A program made the translations under genes and the position numbers. DNA of 64,000 bases from Aquilaria yunnanensis (taxonomy: Eukaryota > Streptophyta > Magnoliopsida > Malvales > Thymelaeaceae), in contig CM077595.1 in NCBI GenBank assembly GCA_039654915.1, positions 83,803,501 to 83,867,500 on the forward strand, in the 5' to 3' direction. Each line of letters opens with the position of its first letter. Within the stretch, counting starts at the first letter, position 1. This document shows positions 46,697-59,703 of the stretch, one piece after another. A model generated the notes under the pieces. It did no database searches. It saw nothing but the letters and a program-made list of their open reading frames with translations, and had not been told where the DNA came from.

Positions 46697-49600
46697 ATGG
46701 AGTATCAGCAACAGCAGGAAGCAACTTACGACCCTTCGCCATACGACCAATCCGGAGCCTACTACGCCTACGCCAATCAACACCCTTACCCGTATTACGA
46801 TCCTTACACTCAGACTTACCACCACGTCTACCGCGACCACGCTCCAATTCACCCTCCCGGGTTACCGTATCAGCATGATCAGATCCATCCGCAGGACCAT
46901 CGAGACGTCTATCATCAACAGCCGCGCGCAGTGGAGGCCCAGCAACAGCACTTGAATTCTGGGTCGGGGTCGGATTCCGCTGCCGTCGTTGTACAGGTTA
47001 CGGAGGCTACGCAGCTGACTCATCTTGTGGGGAATTCGGAAGCGACCCAGATGGCTGTGCACCCTCCCCAGGTTCTCTTCTTCCTCGAATGGCTAATCAT
47101 TCGTTGGTTCGTGTGAATTTCACACGAACGAATCGTATTTCCTAGTTCTTGATTGAATTACATGTCAAGAGTTTAATCATGGGCTACGAAGCGTCTATGA
47201 TGGTTTTCTTTTCGTATGCGCTTCTGCTATTGACAATTGGCGATCCATAATCTACAAAATCTGTTTCTTAATGATTGAATCGAATACTCGAAACTCATTT
47301 ATCCCAAAACCAAAAACAACAAAAACTCAAAAAACAAGAATCTTGAAGGCATCTGTTGATCTGAAGTATGTACTGACTGTGGGATGCGAGCCCGTGTCAG
47401 AATGGATTGCCTGAGCTTCGCAGTATTTGTTGTCATTGGTTTGAGTCGAAGGAGCCTAGCTGAAGCAACTATTCCGATTACTGCAGTATTGTCTTTTGCG
47501 TACGGTTATGTTGCTACTCTACGCCTGACAGCAGGGAGCTGCTACTGATACCAAGAGTTTGATGTTTCAAGAAGAGCATGAGACGCTTGCGTAGCAGAAA
47601 CTTGCTAGTCATCTCTAGAGTCTAGAGGAGCTAGGTTTAGTAGGATTAAGGCCAATTTAAATGAGGTTGTGTTCTAGAGAGCTGAAGGATCTCCTCCTTA
47701 ATTTGGTTCTCTCGGCTCAACTACTTTTGTTGCCTCTTTGAGATGTTGCTCGTTCTTATCCACCCCAAATATTTGTGCTAGGTTGGCGAATGTGTAGTTG
47801 CTTGGCATGCGTAGGCTTTCATGTGTATGATGGTCAAAATTTTGTGGTGTTCCCGCAGGCTTTTATGGGAATATCATGGGGACAACAGAGATGGTAGGTA
47901 TCAAACTCTTTGCCCATGTTTATCTTGGATTTATATAATGAGAACATTTAGCATCAGTGGTGACATGTCCCTAGAGCAACCAGCTAAAAAGACACGTGAA
48001 GTTAGAAAAGATATTTTTCAAGCAATTATGGTTCTAGCTGTGGATGCTGCATTTTGATGTATGGTACTGGTTGCTACAGGGATTATGTGGTTTGGCAGGA
48101 TATTTATGGTGGCTTTTCTTTCTAATATATTGATATCTTTCTTTCCCAATTGTTTTATGTATGAGCAGCTCTTGCATATCAAAACCAAAATCTTTGGCTT
48201 CAGGTGTTGTCAGTTGGTTTAGTATGCCATTAAGGTTCATAAGGAGACATTTATGTTTCTTCTGCCACTAAACCTGACAATTTTTAGCTGTCTGGGTAGC
48301 ACATCAAGAACCTGGAAACTTTTTAGTTTCCTTTTACCCCTTTCTTAGCTGGCCTTTGTGTGAGCTATTCCTGCAACATCGTGGCTCTTGGTCATAAAAT
48401 CTACTTGACTGTCCGCTTTATCTGTTTGGGCATAGAGTGAAGAGACTTGGGCTTGAAGTGCTTGTGATTCAGAATTACCCAAAATGAATAGAGATTGAGG
48501 CTTAAACTCCTTTGATGATAGCAGTGGATATTTCATTTGGTTCTTGTTGCTGGTCAGAGTTAAATTGACAGTGATTCTTCAGACTTTTCCAAGTGGAAAT
48601 CACGTTACTCTATTTGCTTTTTGAGTTACTGATACCGGGAAGGAATGGCCATAGAACTATGATAAATGATGACTCTTTAAGAAGTACTAAATTCTTTTTC
48701 TCTTTCCTTAGCTCTGCTTAGCTTGAACTGTATTTTTTCTTGGTTAAACGTACACGTCAACAGTTGTGATTCCTGTCCTGTTTTCCCCTTTAAGCTGATG
48801 GTTTCTAAATAGGGACGATAAATTATGCATATCTGTTCTTTAAGTTGATTGTTGGCTTATGATAGATCCAATATTTGCATTCTTGCTTAATATGAGAGAA
48901 GATGCCATCATGCTTATGCTTTTAACTGCATATTCTGTCTATGCAGCTGAATTATGTATTTTGGCACTCTGGTAGCAACCTGCATGTTTTGATATCCTAT
49001 TGCTAGTATTCATCCAGTGATATAGTTCTGTTTCATGTTTCTGTCATACTTGTGTCATCACTTTTGGTGCACCTTGCCTCTGAATATGTTTTGCAGACGC
49101 AGTCAGCATATAGGGGTGGAAGAAGGGGCGGTAGGATTTTCCGAGGTCGTGGGCGGGGATATCATGGTCCTGCTGCTGCTTCTCCTGGGAGGGGTCGTGG
49201 CAGGAGGCATAATTCTCAGGGAGCAGAATCATCGTCTCTGAATTCTATTCTGGTGCCAACTGACAGTCAAGCTGTTTCATTGCCACCTTCAGCTTCAGTT
49301 ACCGGTCATGAACAGGTTTTAAGCAACGGGCAATCTGCTCCACCACGCCAACCCCCACGTATGGCATGGTGCGAACTTTGTAGGGTTGAATGTAACACAC
49401 CTGAAATCTTGGAGCAGCATAAGAATGGAAAGCGACATAAGAAGAATTTGCGACTGCATGAGGAGTTGCAGAAGCTGAATAAAGTCAAAACTGGAGTGCA
49501 AGAGGTGCAAATGCCCAAATCTGAATCTGAAGCCATTCAGGTGCAACAGTTTGAGGAGTCTGAGGGGAAGGGAACCAAAGAGGGAACTGTCTTTCCTTCA

Positions 49601-50551
49601 GCTGATAATGACGAAAAATCAAAAGAAAGCCAGCCATTGGCTGATACTAGTGACGACTTGAAAGCAGGTATTCCTAATTCTGCAGAACCGAAAGGGAAGT
49701 CAAAGGATCCATCTGGTAGCCAGCGTAATTCGAGAGGGGGACGGGGCACTAAATACATGCGAACAAATGAAGGGCGTAGAAGAACAATTGAACACCCGAA
49801 ACCTAAGGAGATCATTCCTTTGATATGTGAGTTGTGCAATGTCAAGTGCGAATCACAGGTGGTTTTCAACACTCATTTGGTCGGCAAGAAGCACATAGCA
49901 AACCTCAAGCGATTTCAGGGTCACCGGGAACTATATGGAGAGGCTGGGGTCCAGGAACTTTATCCGTCAAGTCTAAGTGCACCATCATCTTCCTTTGTTC
50001 CTCCAGTCCAACAGGGAGTTGCTGACCCACAAGTTGTTTTGGCCCACTTGTTGAATTATGTGATTTCTCAAGCTCAAGCACAAGCACAAGGACAAGGGCA
50101 AGTACAAGAACAAATACTTCCTGGTCTGTTGGCTCCTTTAGTGGCTGGAGTGACTGCTTCACTGGCACCAGCACAAGCATCATTGTTAGGTATTGGAACC
50201 CAGAATCTGCATAACCCAGAAGCTGGGAGCAAAGATGTGATTCCATCAGAGCCTGTACGTGCAAAGCAATATGTGGCACAAAAGTTTGAAGCTTTATCTC
50301 AGGTACGAATTGATAATAACAATAATAATGGAAATTCAGAATCTGTGGCATCAAAGAACGCAATGGCAGATGGACAAGCACCATCTGCTACTGGAACAGG
50401 ATTGGAAATTATCTCCCCAGATAAGCAAGCTGTCTCCTTGGGTCAGGTGGTTGAGCCAGGATCAAAAACTAGTATAGAGGAGGAGCCTGCTGGCCCTACT
50501 CACAAACCTGACGACAAACCAGACAAGGAAAATGAGAGGTTATGCCAATAG
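46697..50551 (+). CDS. Zinc-finger (U1/matrin-like) and RGG-box protein, two exons
   Basis: Exon 1 is 46697-47071 and exon 2 is 49097-50551. The intron is 2025 bp, GT at 47072 and ttgcag before 49097, phase 0, giving 609 aa. The N-terminus is rich in Gln, Tyr and His (MEYQQQQEATYDPSPYDQ...). Exon 2 begins with an Arg/Gly region (YRGGRRGGRIFRGRGRG, about residues 130-146). Two C-x2-C-x12-H-x5-H fingers follow (C217/C220/H233/H239 and C369/C372/H385/H391), each ending in a basic RHKKNL or KHIANL. This spacing is the U1-C/matrin type that binds RNA, often double-stranded. Ala/Gln repeats lie near residues 450-460. It is probably a nuclear RNA-binding protein; I do not recognise a named gene. Starting at 46697 avoids a less likely upstream Met at 46595. 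Confidence 0.85.
47072..49096 (+). other. Intron of the zinc-finger/RGG gene
   Basis: It is 2025 bp, with donor cag|gttctc and acceptor tgttttgcag|acg. No internal gene or clear transposon was seen. Confidence 0.8.
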
Positions 50552-50606
50552 AATTGTTTTCAGACATCTGATGCTCTTTGAGATTGCACCAGTATTTTTG
50601 TAACCT

Positions 50607-50612
50607 AATAAA
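50607..50612 (+). terminator. Poly(A) signal AATAAA of the zinc-finger/RGG gene
   Basis: A perfect AATAAA lies 56 bp after the stop codon. It is a plausible near-upstream polyadenylation element. Confidence 0.55.
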
Positions 50613-51294
50613 TGATTCTCCTCCAGTTTAGCTCTCTGAACTCTTAAAAAGCATATTACTACTTTTGTTTTGAGCACATCTTACTGTTTGTCTTAGAAAG
50701 CATATATAACGTGAGATCTGCATCCTGTAGTCGGGGGACTATTTGCAGAGATGAGCATCCTTAAAAGGGCACAAGAAAAGAAAGTTACCGTTGGTGTCTA
50801 TGGCATCTCTCTTTGGGGCGATAATCCGGGTCATGGAGAGCTACTACCTACGGTTCTATAAATAAAGGCGTTAGAAACATGGAGATATGTTCCAAGAGAG
50901 AGGCAGCTTAGCTTACCTTCGGAGCTCTGGGAACCCAGTCAGGGACTGAAACTGGCAGAGCCCATGAACCTGTTCCTCTAATCGGTGGGATGAAATCATG
51001 AGATACGACTCTGGGCAAGTATGAGAATGCGAGCATGATTTTGAAGGTTGGTAGTAAGTTTCCAAAAATAATAATATTGTATCATCTTATCTAACTCTAA
51101 AACCTTGTAATTTAAATATAAAATTCAGTAATAAATAAGAAACTATCTGTTAGGAAACAGGTGGGAGTGTCATTATGCAATCCTGAGCTTCTCCCATCAC
51201 TATCCCATTTAAGCCTTTTTTTTTTCTTTTACCACAAAAGGCCCCAATTCCGAAAAGGGTATGAGCAATTAAGTGAGGGATATGGACAGGGGTT
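50613..51294. other. Intergenic, no gene seen
   Basis: I see no gene or clear repeat in this stretch. Confidence 0.5.
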
Positions 51295-51649
51295 ATAGAC
51301 TAATGCCATTTTTGGCCCCTGAACTCGGATAACATGGACACTTAATCACCTAAATATGAACTCGGTATAATTCACTCTCTCAACTTGGTAAAATGGTGCA
51401 CTCAAGCCATTTTCCACATTGTGCATATCACATGCCTCTGGACTTTTAACACTACTTGTTTTGCTGTTACTCTGATCAGGAGAGTGCAAGAATTTTGCCA
51501 CCTTTTTGTCTGTTTCTTTATGTACAGGTTCTTAACTTATGCCAATGTGAGGCCAACCCAGAATCATTAATTTGATTGAGATTTCGTGGTCCCGCTCTTA
51601 GTTGTAGTTGGCCAAGTCAATGCTTATATGAATTAAAATTTATGTTCTA

Positions 51650-54600
51650 CTAGTTCATTACCGTAGTATATATATCATGCAAATTTAACTTTGGCAATTT
51701 CAATTTTTAACAAACAAAACTTTTAAGTAATTACCATGGCATAATAAAGCGAATAATCATAAAATTAAGTGCTAAAGTTATAAAATAAGTTTTCTTAGGC
51801 TTCAAGCATTAACTATGTGTACATTCACCACTTTTATGTACATAAAAAAGCAACAACTAGTGTATATACACACCAAGGTTTAAACAAAAATAGTCCATGC
51901 TAAAGGCTGTTTGGTACACAAGAACCACATTTTCTTATAAAAACCTAGTCTGAGATCTCAAAATGAATTCCCATATGAGCTTGTAGCTTCAAAGATGAGA
52001 ACCCAACTTCCTCGTGTACTTAGCCTATAACTGAGAAGGCCACAATCAAACACTTAATTAGCATATAAATTAGCTAACCAAAATAACTTAGAATAAGATG
52101 TAATTCAAATGTACTCAATACTTGCAACAAAAACTTCCTTAGCAACCTTCTCACTGGGTTTCAGGATTCACACTAGTAGAATCTACACAATATGACATTT
52201 AGAAAGGTGAGAATTTGATAATTCTTAGTAAGGGGTTAATTCCTGCAATTAAATCTTTAGGACACACAATTATATACATAACAACATATGATGCTTCTTG
52301 ATGTGAGCTCGAAATATCTTGAGGTCTTAACTAATGACCAATGGTTGAGTCCTATGCCAATAGTTGAGTCCTATGGCAGAGACTCATTCTCATCCTAGTC
52401 TTAACTTACAAGACTTTAGCCTTGTCTTGGCAAGCTTAGTTATATCTTTAATCATTTCTCTTATCACATTGCACAGGAGATTAGTTTTATTTGGTGGTTT
52501 AACTTACTAAGTTGAGTAGCTTATGGGGGAGTTTGGCTGACATTAATTAGATTAATAGAATCCAATTATTCTTTGAGTCAAAGGTGGGTTAAACTAAAAA
52601 CAAGGAAGACATCTTGGTTTTTTGAGTTATTTACAATTTGTGCCACTGGGGAAACAAGACTATAATCGGTGAAAACCTTCTCTCTACTAGTTGAGCTAAG
52701 AGGAAACAATGGTAGGGAATGTTTTTCTTCTTTCTTAGAAACCAATTGGAGCCTTTCTATCTCTTACCATAATCGAGACCTCTGAAAATTTAAGCCTCGC
52801 CTTAAAAAATGCTTTTCCTTGCTTTATCTCTTTTCCTCCTAAAAATCCCTCTTAAACTCGTCTTAACCCATAAATCGATCAAACACCCATTAACAACAGT
52901 TGCAACATGAAGCTAGTGGCTGCTCTGAAGGCTAAACCAACAAGCTTTGGATTCAAGAATTTGAAGGAAACTTTCACTGTCAATGTGCAAAGAGCCGAGA
53001 GCCAGCCATTGAATGTGTGCTAGTTAGGGTGAAGCACTGGTTTTGCCTTTCATCATCACAGAATTAAAGGCACTGTTGGTTGCGAGTTCGGCCGAGACCT
53101 GATCAAAGGCAAATATGATAGGGATTACGTAAATGGTGAGGAGATTGGGAGATTAGAATTTTGAGCGGCTAAAAAGAGTAGCGAACGGTGGATCCAACGA
53201 CAATAGAGTCTCACCATATTTAAAGCGGGAACTTGTCAGCAGAGCTAAAAGAACCAATTGAAGCCCTGATTTGTCCCTAAACCAACTTGCTAGTCTTGCT
53301 TACCCAGTGGCACCAAATTGTAAATAAGTCAAAAGATAAAACTTTTTTCCTATTTCTACTTTGACTCACCGTTGACCTATAGAATAATTGGATCCTATTA
53401 ATTGAATTAATGCCAGACAAACTCCCTTTTAGTTAGGGTACCTTTGAGGTTTAAAACCTCATTTAGGTACTTAGTACCCTAGGCTCTCTTGAGGTCCTAA
53501 TAACTTTCTTAGACCTTAAGTTTTCATTTAACCATCACTTAAATCCTTAACAGATGCAAATTTATCACCTTAGGAGCAGTTTTAAAACTCAAACAAAGGT
53601 TCAAAATGTCTTAGTCTGGTCCGGGCTTCAAAACTGACGCATTAGGGTACCTTTAGAGTTACACTAACTTAGAGAAGAAGGAACGACGATGCTGCAGTGC
53701 CAACGGCCAAAACATTCTGACTTTCAGGTAGTTTCACGGCTTTGCGGTGCTGATGGTGGCACTATGGTGCCAATGCACCCCTTGGAGCTACCTTGTTTTC
53801 ATGCTCCAATGCACTACAAAACCACTTTTTGCTGTCAAACTTGAACCATTCCTTTAGCAACCAACTTCCAACTTTCATACATGCTAAAAAACATGTGCAT
53901 GTATCAAACAAACACATGGAAACATAAAAATTCTCTACCAATTTCAAGATCACAAAATACAAATGCCTTGGGCACATACAAGCACATTTGCACCAAATCT
54001 TTGCAAATCAATGTAGTCTTAGTTCTAGCCTAGCAAAATGAATTGCTAAAGCATAAAACACTTAGAATATGATGATATTATGGGTATTACGCATGAAAAT
54101 CACATCCACACACCTTTACCCCTTTTGTGAAACACAAACCACAACATTTGGACCACATTTGCATAATTACACTTGTACCTTGCTATTCAACCTTCACAAG
54201 CAAAATTTAAACTTAGGGATCAATTAAACAACTCACCCAAGCCTCAGTTTACCTAGTAAGAATGAACCCTTAATCTAAATCCCCGAATTGAAGCTTACCA
54301 AAGAAAGAAACGTGATTATTTACCTCCTTAAGCTCAACCAAGTTAGTTGCACCAAGAAAGTGCTTGTAGAAGCTTCAATTGATGAAGAAATGGATTGGAA
54401 AGATATTTGGGAGCTTAGGGTGTGCTAGAAACATGGTTGAAGGAGTCAAATGAGAAAGAAAAAAGTCTTTCTTGCTTCTTATCCTCTTTTACTCACCACC
54501 TGATCCTCTATCTTTCTTAATTGTACTAATTGGATCCCAAGGCCTTACAAAGCCTTTTTCTTCCACTTCACCAATGTAATCTAAACTAGGAACTATAAGT

Positions 54601-54842
54601 ATTCTTCAAAATCTTTAATTTCATGGTTTAAATACATTCATGACTTAAAATTTGGGGTTTTCTTGGGAAAATTACCATTTTACCCATCATGTGTCAACTT
54701 CCCTCAAATGACCATATTGTTAATTATACACTACATTAATTCACTAATTGAATTACTTAGTGTGAAAATAAATTCCTAAGCTTAAAACTCAAGCTTACCT
54801 TGCATTTTTTTTTACCTTGGTCTAGGAAAGCCTTAACATTGG
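51650..54842 (-). mobile_element. Diverged LTR-like sequence, reverse orientation
   Basis: gagaatttgataattcttagtaagggg (52210-52236) and the accompanying layout match the solo LTR at 15010-17477. The right side ends gaaagccttaaca, like the ggtcataaca end there. A foldback element lies inside it. The left end was not resolved and no target duplication was seen. Confidence 0.4.
52530..53440. mobile_element. Foldback-type element with ~150-bp inverted ends
   Basis: The left end gggagtttggctgacattaatt and the right end aattaatgccagacaaactccc are inverted copies. The match continues inward through ggatccaattattct to ttatttacaatttg and ccactggg (about 150 bp, diverged). No coding sequence is seen. 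Confidence 0.6.
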
Positions 54843-55037
54843 GTCTAAGCCTTACCTTTACTATCTCCAATTCGCTTCTTCCACCATACAACCCTCTCCT
54901 GCACAACCTACATTCTCTCATAAAGGTCAAGGTGCCACCTTCCTAGCACCATTTAATCTCAATTATCAGATCTCTTCAATCCCAAATGAGCTTAATATTC
55001 TGTTCAATTGTTGTTTGTTTTTACTTCGGATTTCATA

Positions 55038-55462
55038 GGTACTGTGGCATTGAGCTTACTAGAGCTGTGCAAGTTTGTATTTCAAGTTTGAAGAAAATAT
55101 CGATATGGAAATACTATGATGTTGCCTATAGCAAGTTAGGTTTCCTTTAGGATGCTTATTTGGTCTTTGAGCTTTCATGTCCTAATGTGGTGTTGTTGAT
55201 TTCAGGTTCTATTAAGTCCAATAAGGATCAAGAAGCTATAGAGCTTTTCATGGGGATGAGTACTGCAGGTATTAAGCCTAATGAGAATAGTATTGTTGCC
55301 ATTTTGATTGTATGTAATACGATTTTTGGAATTGGGTATGCAAGTTCAAGCCTTAGCTATTAAAACAACTCATTTTGATAACGTTTTATGTCACCAATGA
55401 AATGCCTCATAGAAACCTTGTGTCTTTGACTACAATGATATCTAGTCTTGTCAAAGCACAGA
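55038..55462 (+). pseudogene. PPR-protein gene remnant
   Basis: The open translation includes CGIELTRAVQVC, then YSKLGFL, a stop at 55148-55150, then DAYLVFELSCPNVV, SNKDQEAIELFMGM and AGIKPNENSIVAIL. After a frame change near 55385 comes VTNEMPHRNLVSLTTMIS. These are consecutive pentatricopeptide-type repeats of the PLS/E kind (IKPNE, MP.RN.VS.TTMI). Stops and a frameshift make it a pseudogene. It sits between the inverted ends at 51300 and 56655, so it is likely a captured or relocated fragment. Confidence 0.75.
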
Positions 55463-55919
55463 TGCATGTGGAAGCTTAAATATTTTCCCAGCATAGAGTA
55501 AGAAAATTTGAGACACCAAGAGCAATAAAAATAGTTGTGCAATATATTGAGAGAGAAGCTCATGCATGATCCCCTCAAATGTGAGCTCATGGTACATAAA
55601 TATCATGATAAAATGATACTTCATCTTGTCCATGACGCCAAAGAACAAGTAAACTCGAAAAAGGATGACAACCAGTGTTCATAGGGCACATTGTCTAACA
55701 CAAAACAAGCACCATCAACTGTGTCAAACTCAATAGACTAGCCTACAACTTTTGTGGATTTCTTAAAAAAGGTAGCACCGTAAGGACTGCAGCTAGCAAA
55801 TGGATAAGAGTTAAAGGAAATGAAGCTTGGGAGACGATAAATCAAGGAGACTCCTGACCAAAGTAACAATGACAAAGCGACGGTAACAAATCTTGAGGCA
55901 TGTGATTTGCAGAAGTAGA

Positions 55920-56530
55920 CAGTGAATAAATAGAGCGTTTGATGAACCGTTTGGTGAAAGTTTATTTATAGTTCATTTAATAAGTTAGACAAATGCACGA
56001 AGACAATTTTTTGTTAGTTTATTTGAATGAAGGAACATGATTAAGTATGTATTCGTTCATTTATACTTACGAACACTTTGATTATTATTAATTTATATTC
56101 GTTCGTTTATTCATTATTTGTTTCTTTATTTATTAATTTTTTATTAAATTAATATATACACCTATTTATGTTTATATAGACCAGCCATATATGATCCCCA
56201 CCCCTTTTCAAGTTTATGTTTTCATTAGTCACTTAGATCAAAGTGATGTTTATTTGTGTTTATGTATGTATTTGTTTGGTTAAATTCATTTTTGTGTTAG
56301 TTTATGTTCGTTTAAATTATTCATGAACTTGTTCATATAATGTGTTTGTTGACGTGTTTGTTTGTTTGTTTGATTTATTTATTGCTATTTGTGAATGAAC
56401 ATGAACAAATCCTTTTTCACCAAATGAACAAACAAACACGAACAAAGCTTGTTCATATTCGGTTAAAACCTAAATGGACAAACATGAATAAAACTTATTT
56501 GTATTTGTTTGGTTCATTTTTACAGCCATA
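55920..56530. repeat. Repeat rich in gttcgtttgttc / gaacaaacacgaac phrases
   Basis: The left half is rich in tttgtttgtttatg and the right half in gaacatgaacaaa, making a loose inverted repeat. It resembles non-autonomous plant DNA elements; ends were not defined. Confidence 0.35.
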
Positions 56531-56569
56531 CATAGAAGGGGGGAAAGGGCTTAAGTGCATCATTTTACC

Positions 56570-56696
56570 AATTTGAGGGGGCTGGTTACACTGAGTTCAT
56601 GTTCAGAGAGTTAAGGGTCCAGTTCGTCTAAGTTCGGGGGCCAAAAATGTCTTTAAGCCTTGATCCCAGAAATCACAAACGTCGTCTATATTTTCT
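56570..56696. repeat. 127-bp direct duplication, left copy
   Basis: It matches 60568-60694 with three differences. It spans the right inverted terminus of the 51.3-56.7 kb element and about 40 bp of sequence that, in the other copy, lies just before the YqgF-like gene. Confidence 0.9.
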
Positions 56697-56699
56697 TTT

Positions 56700-57280
56700 C
56701 GAGTAACTTTTCTGTAGATCGAGGTTATATCATGCGCCATCCTTGAAAAATACAATAATTGTCATTTTGACCCCGTTTCTCAGAAAAGTAAGCAATCATG
56801 CCCTCATGAAATATAATAGAATTTTTTTTTTCCGCAACCTCAGGCAAACTATTTGGTTGGGTAGCATGACTGATATTTTAATTTTGGGGGAAGCTAGGCA
56901 ATGGATCAAATGCCAACGATCCCCCTTTTCATTTTTTTTTAAATTTTATTTTCTTGTTCTTCTCTTATTCTTCAATTTCTTTCTTTATTTATTTTCATTT
57001 TTTTCTTCATTTTTTTCTTTGTTTACTTTTGTTGTATATGTACCTTTTCCATTTTTATTTTCTAATCTTTTTCCAGTTTGCCCTTTTTCTTTTTCTTATT
57101 TTAGTATTATTTCAAGTTTTGTCTATTGTTTTATTTCATGTTTACTCCTTATTTTCTTAAAATATTTTTTTCACCTTTTTTTACTTAGATTTATGATATT
57201 ATTCTCATTTCTTCTTGTTCTTTTATGTCATATGTCTACCTTTTTCCATTTTTTTATTCTCTATTGTTTGTTCTTTTGTT
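56700..57280. other. T-rich intergenic sequence
   Basis: Long ttttctt runs give meaningless Phe-rich open frames on the plus strand. I see no gene. Confidence 0.6.
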
Positions 57281-58329
57281 TCTTCGTGCTTATTCTTTTA
57301 GAATGGTATGTTTGTTATTTTAAAATGTATTGTTTATTATTTGAGAATGCATTGATTGTTCTTTTTTATCTTCGTGTTTGTTCTTTTAGAGGACATTGTT
57401 TGTTTTTGTTATTTAAGTGTTTGTTCTTTTGATGAGGTACTGTTTGTCTTCTTTTATGATGTGTTTGTTTTCTGTTCTTTTAAAAGCTTTGTTTGCTCTT
57501 CTAGAAGGGCATGCTTGTTCTTTTACATTTTTAGGCATTGCATAAATTACTTGTTCTTTTGAGTTTTGGTATTTATACTTACGGGCCTGTTTGTTCCTTT
57601 AGAATGCAATGTTTGTTTTTTCTTGTTTACATGTTTGTTCTTTTAGAAGGCATTGTTTGTTCTTTCTTTTACATGTTTATTTTTTATTACTTAAGTGTTT
57701 GTTTTTATAGAATGCACTGTTTGTTCTTATACATGACTCTGTTTTTGTAAACTTCTTGTTCTTTTGTTTTCTGGTGTTTGTTCTTTCAGAAGGGTATGTA
57801 TGTTCTTTTAAAATGACATGTTTGTTCTTTTAGAAGGTATTGTTTGTTCTTTCTTTTACATTTTTATTTTTTGTTACTTAAGTGTTTCTTCTTATAAAAG
57901 ATATTGTTTGTTCTTATACATGACTCTGTTTCTATAAAATTCTTGTTCTTTTTTCTTTTGGTGTTTGTTCTTTCATAAAGGCATGTTTATTCTTTTAGAA
58001 GACATTGTTTGTTCTTTCTTTTACATGTTTATTTTTTGCTACTTAAGTGTTTGTTCTTATAGAAGGCACTGTTTGTTCTTATACATTACCATGTTTCTGT
58101 AAACTTCTTATTCTTTTGTCTTCTGGTATTTGTTCTTTCAGAAGGGTATGTTTGTTCTTTTAGAATGCATATTTGTTCTTTTTTTTACATGTTTATTTTG
58201 TTACTTAAGTGTTTATTCTTATAAAATGCACTATTTGTTCTTATACATGACCATTTTTCTGTAAACTTCTTGTTCTTTTATTTTTTTGTGTTTATTCTTT
58301 TAGAAAGGTATGTTTGTTTTTTTAGAAGG

Positions 58330-59703
58330 GCATGTGTTGTCAAATCAAGAGTTTATCAATTTAACCCTTAAAAACTCGCAAGCGAACAGAATCATCGTGT
58401 ACTTAGAAGTAAATAAGGGTATCGTGCCAATAGAGTTTAGTGATTCAACCTAGATTCAAAAATCAAATTGCTCAAGCTACTTAACTCCAAAAACATAAGA
58501 GAAGTGACTCTAAAGAAGGTGAAAGGTGCTAAGGGAGAGAACTTAGAATTAAAGTAACTACCTCCCTAGGATTCTACTCCTATCCCTTGCTACCCTAGTA
58601 GTTCACCCTCTAGTATGATTCTCATAGTGTGGTAGAGAGGATCTCACATCAAGAACTTCTTTCTCAATATGGGTCCTTGCTCACCCTCAACTAACTTGGG
58701 CTTTACTCAAACTCCAATTTTAACTTAGAGTGGTTGAAGAATTAAACCTCTTTTTGACTCATAGTGTTCACCTAGATTATCTCTAATTTAAGTTAACACT
58801 ATGCCCCCTTCATTTCTCTTTATCACCCATAAAACCTTTCTCAAGGATTTAGTGAACTAGCACATTAGTTATGGTGGCCCACCATCAATCAATCAATAAG
58901 CACAATGAAAGGGACAACACAAGAGACATCATACATAAACGCAAGACAAACTCTTCAAGTAGCAAGGTAAGGAATGTCACCCTAGAGAGATAAAGTGAAC
59001 TACTCACAATCCATAACAAATGTCAACAACAAACCCATAACCACAATATCCACGAAAATCATACAAATAAAATAGAGAAGAGAGTAAACCCAAGAAACCC
59101 CCTAGAAGATTTAACTCTCAAGATGATCAACCCTTCTTCAAGCTTCCAAAAACGCCTCCTCCATGATCAATAGGCTTTAAGATGGGTTAAGATCGAAATC
59201 AGCAAAAAAGCCCCCTTTGGACTCTTTCCTCTCTTCTATTTATACTCCCTCTTCATTCCAACCCTAAAGGGATAAGAATCCCTTCTTCCAAGCCAGCTCA
59301 TCCAGTGGAAAGAGTGGGGGACCATAAAAAAATGCGAGCTTTCGGCAAAACAGAGTAGCGTTGGCGACGCGTCGCCAATGTGGATTGAATTCTGGCGACG
59401 CGTTGCCAGATGAACAAAATGTGCTCAGAACACTGATAACGTTGGCAACGCGTTGCCAACCTTCGCGACTTCTGGCGACGCGTCGCCAGCCTTCATCTTT
59501 CACTTCTCCCGCTTCTCTTGTCCAAACGCCGTTCCGCTCGAGCTTGCTCATAATGCCTTGTTCGCAACACTTGTCCCAACTTGTGATAAGCTAAAGAAAA
59601 CAAGAAAAACTAAGACAAAGAGGGAAGAGTCATAAAAAATTGTCAGTCAAAGTTGTCGTTAAGTCAACACTTTGACCGTGGTTTTACGCACTTAACAGCA
59701 TGT
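58330..59703 (-). mobile_element. Solo LTR 2, with 5-bp target duplication
   Basis: The element is 58335-59698 (1364 bp), from tgttgtcaaatc to acgcacttaaca, flanked by gcatg at 58330-58334 and 59699-59703. On the minus strand agtataaatagaagag (59231-59246) is a TATA box, so the LTR points to the minus strand. No internal region is present. It sits in the tandem array. Confidence 0.88.
59361..59489. repeat. Four GACGCGTC-type palindromes in solo LTR 2
   Basis: The copies are 59361-59378 (ttggcgacgcgtcgccaa), 59392-59409 (ctggcgacgcgttgccag, one mismatch), 59441-59460 (gttggcaacgcgttgccaac, perfect 20 bp) and 59472-59489 (ctggcgacgcgtcgccag, perfect). All centre on acgcgt. The 59361 copy is identical to the 16364-16381 palindrome in the other solo LTR. 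Confidence 0.92.

Larger units (their letters stand above)
51295..56665. mobile_element. Inverted-repeat-bounded element, MULE-like candidate, with nested insertions
   Basis: About 110 bp at 51300-51410 (gccatttttggcccctgaac...ggtaaaatggtgcactcaagcc) recurs in inverse orientation at 56548-56655 (ggcttaagtgcatcattttacc...gggggccaaaaatg), 75-80% identical by eye. The interior includes LTR-like sequence and a PPR gene remnant, as expected for a Pack-type element. No target duplication was found, so the boundaries are approximate. Confidence 0.45.

Noticed and set aside
56743..57432. A 229-codon Phe-rich membrane-like protein
   Set aside because: It is a translation of T-rich low-complexity DNA without a plausible gene structure.
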